Position numbers and translations under genes: made by a program
Part shown: piece after piece, positions 63,995 through 64,000 of the stretch
Numbering within the stretch: the stretch's first letter is position 1
How the letters are laid out: every line of letters starts with the position of its first letter
The notes under the pieces: generated by a model
The model's database searches: none
Seen by the model: the letters and a program-made list of their open reading frames with translations, nothing else
What the model was told of the DNA's origin: nothing
DNA from: Lentibacillus kapialis
Lineage (GTDB): Bacteria; Bacillota; Bacilli; Bacillales; Amphibacillaceae
Assembly: GCF_014646635.1 (NCBI RefSeq)
Contig: NZ_BMNQ01000003.1
Span: 1 to 64,000 of the forward strand
DNA length: 64,000 nt
Direction: 5' to 3'

Positions 63995-64000
63995 ATGTAT
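63995..64000 (+). CDS. First codons of a gene cut by the window edge
   Basis: AGGAGGAGG at 63983-63991 is followed by ATG TAT at 63995. The spacing is ideal, so a gene almost certainly starts here. Its product cannot be named. Confidence 0.5.

Overview
The window is a low-to-medium GC chromosomal segment from an endospore-forming member of the Bacillaceae. It carries spore genes (splA/splB, spoVK, sirA, tlp), Bacillus-style Shine-Dalgarno sites with frequent TTG/GTG starts, and strong synteny with the Bacillus subtilis miaA-hfq-spoVK-hflX-ynbB-glnA-lexA-yneA-yneB-tkt-sirA-ccdA-ccdC-citB-tlp-yneP-yneQ-plsY-parE-parC block. A glycine-betaine type ABC transporter, an MrpB-like antiporter subunit and a C30 carotenoid operon suggest a moderately halophilic, pigmented genus of the Virgibacillus/Lentibacillus/Oceanobacillus group. 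That genus assignment is inference. No rRNA, tRNA, CRISPR array, complete insertion sequence or prophage was seen.

Region 1 (about 0.25-15.5 kb) is accessory and looks like a light and UV protection island. It holds splA-splB (spore photoproduct lyase), a T4 endonuclease V-like pyrimidine-dimer glycosylase homologue, an SDR plus SRPBCC pair, a DUF1722 (YbgA-type) protein, and a MerR regulator with a B12-binding domain related to CarH/LitR. Divergent from the regulator is a full staphyloxanthin-type set: crtN, crtM, crtP, aldH, crtO, a second crtN and crtQ. The regulator keeps the lower cobalamin-ligand histidine but lacks the histidines expected at the photochemical face. Repeated TGTACAAAA boxes sit in the shared promoter region.

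Region 2 (16.4-47.3 kb) is the conserved housekeeping backbone: dps, miaA, hfq, spoVK, hflX, ynbB, glnA (with no glnR in front of it), lexA divergent from a 31-residue YneA-like peptide under SOS boxes, yneB, ynzC, tkt, sirA, yneF, ccdA, an orphan mrpB-like gene, ccdC, yneK, an orphan PAS histidine kinase, citB, an FbpB-like gene, tlp, yneP, yneQ, yidD, folE2, plsY, a two-gene osmoprotectant ABC transporter, parE and parC. A dispersed hairpin repeat of about 85 bp occurs between these genes at least five times, including a tandem pair after citB.

Region 3 (47.4-53.3 kb) is a leucine/acyl-CoA catabolic operon: a TetR regulator, acyl-CoA dehydrogenase, biotin carboxylase, a separate biotin carrier protein, enoyl-CoA hydratase and carboxyltransferase. 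It resembles B. subtilis yng genes but has no HMG-CoA lyase. The TetR gene has ACG where its start codon should be, and a TetR-like palindrome precedes the dehydrogenase.

Region 4 (53.4-64.0 kb) holds repeats, a CBS protein, the double-headed dynamin DynA with the exonuclease YpcP, ctaA, a tandem gamma-glutamylcyclotransferase, D-serine dehydratase and cysteine synthase. A 38-residue membrane-peptide ORF and the first codons of a further gene lie at the right edge.
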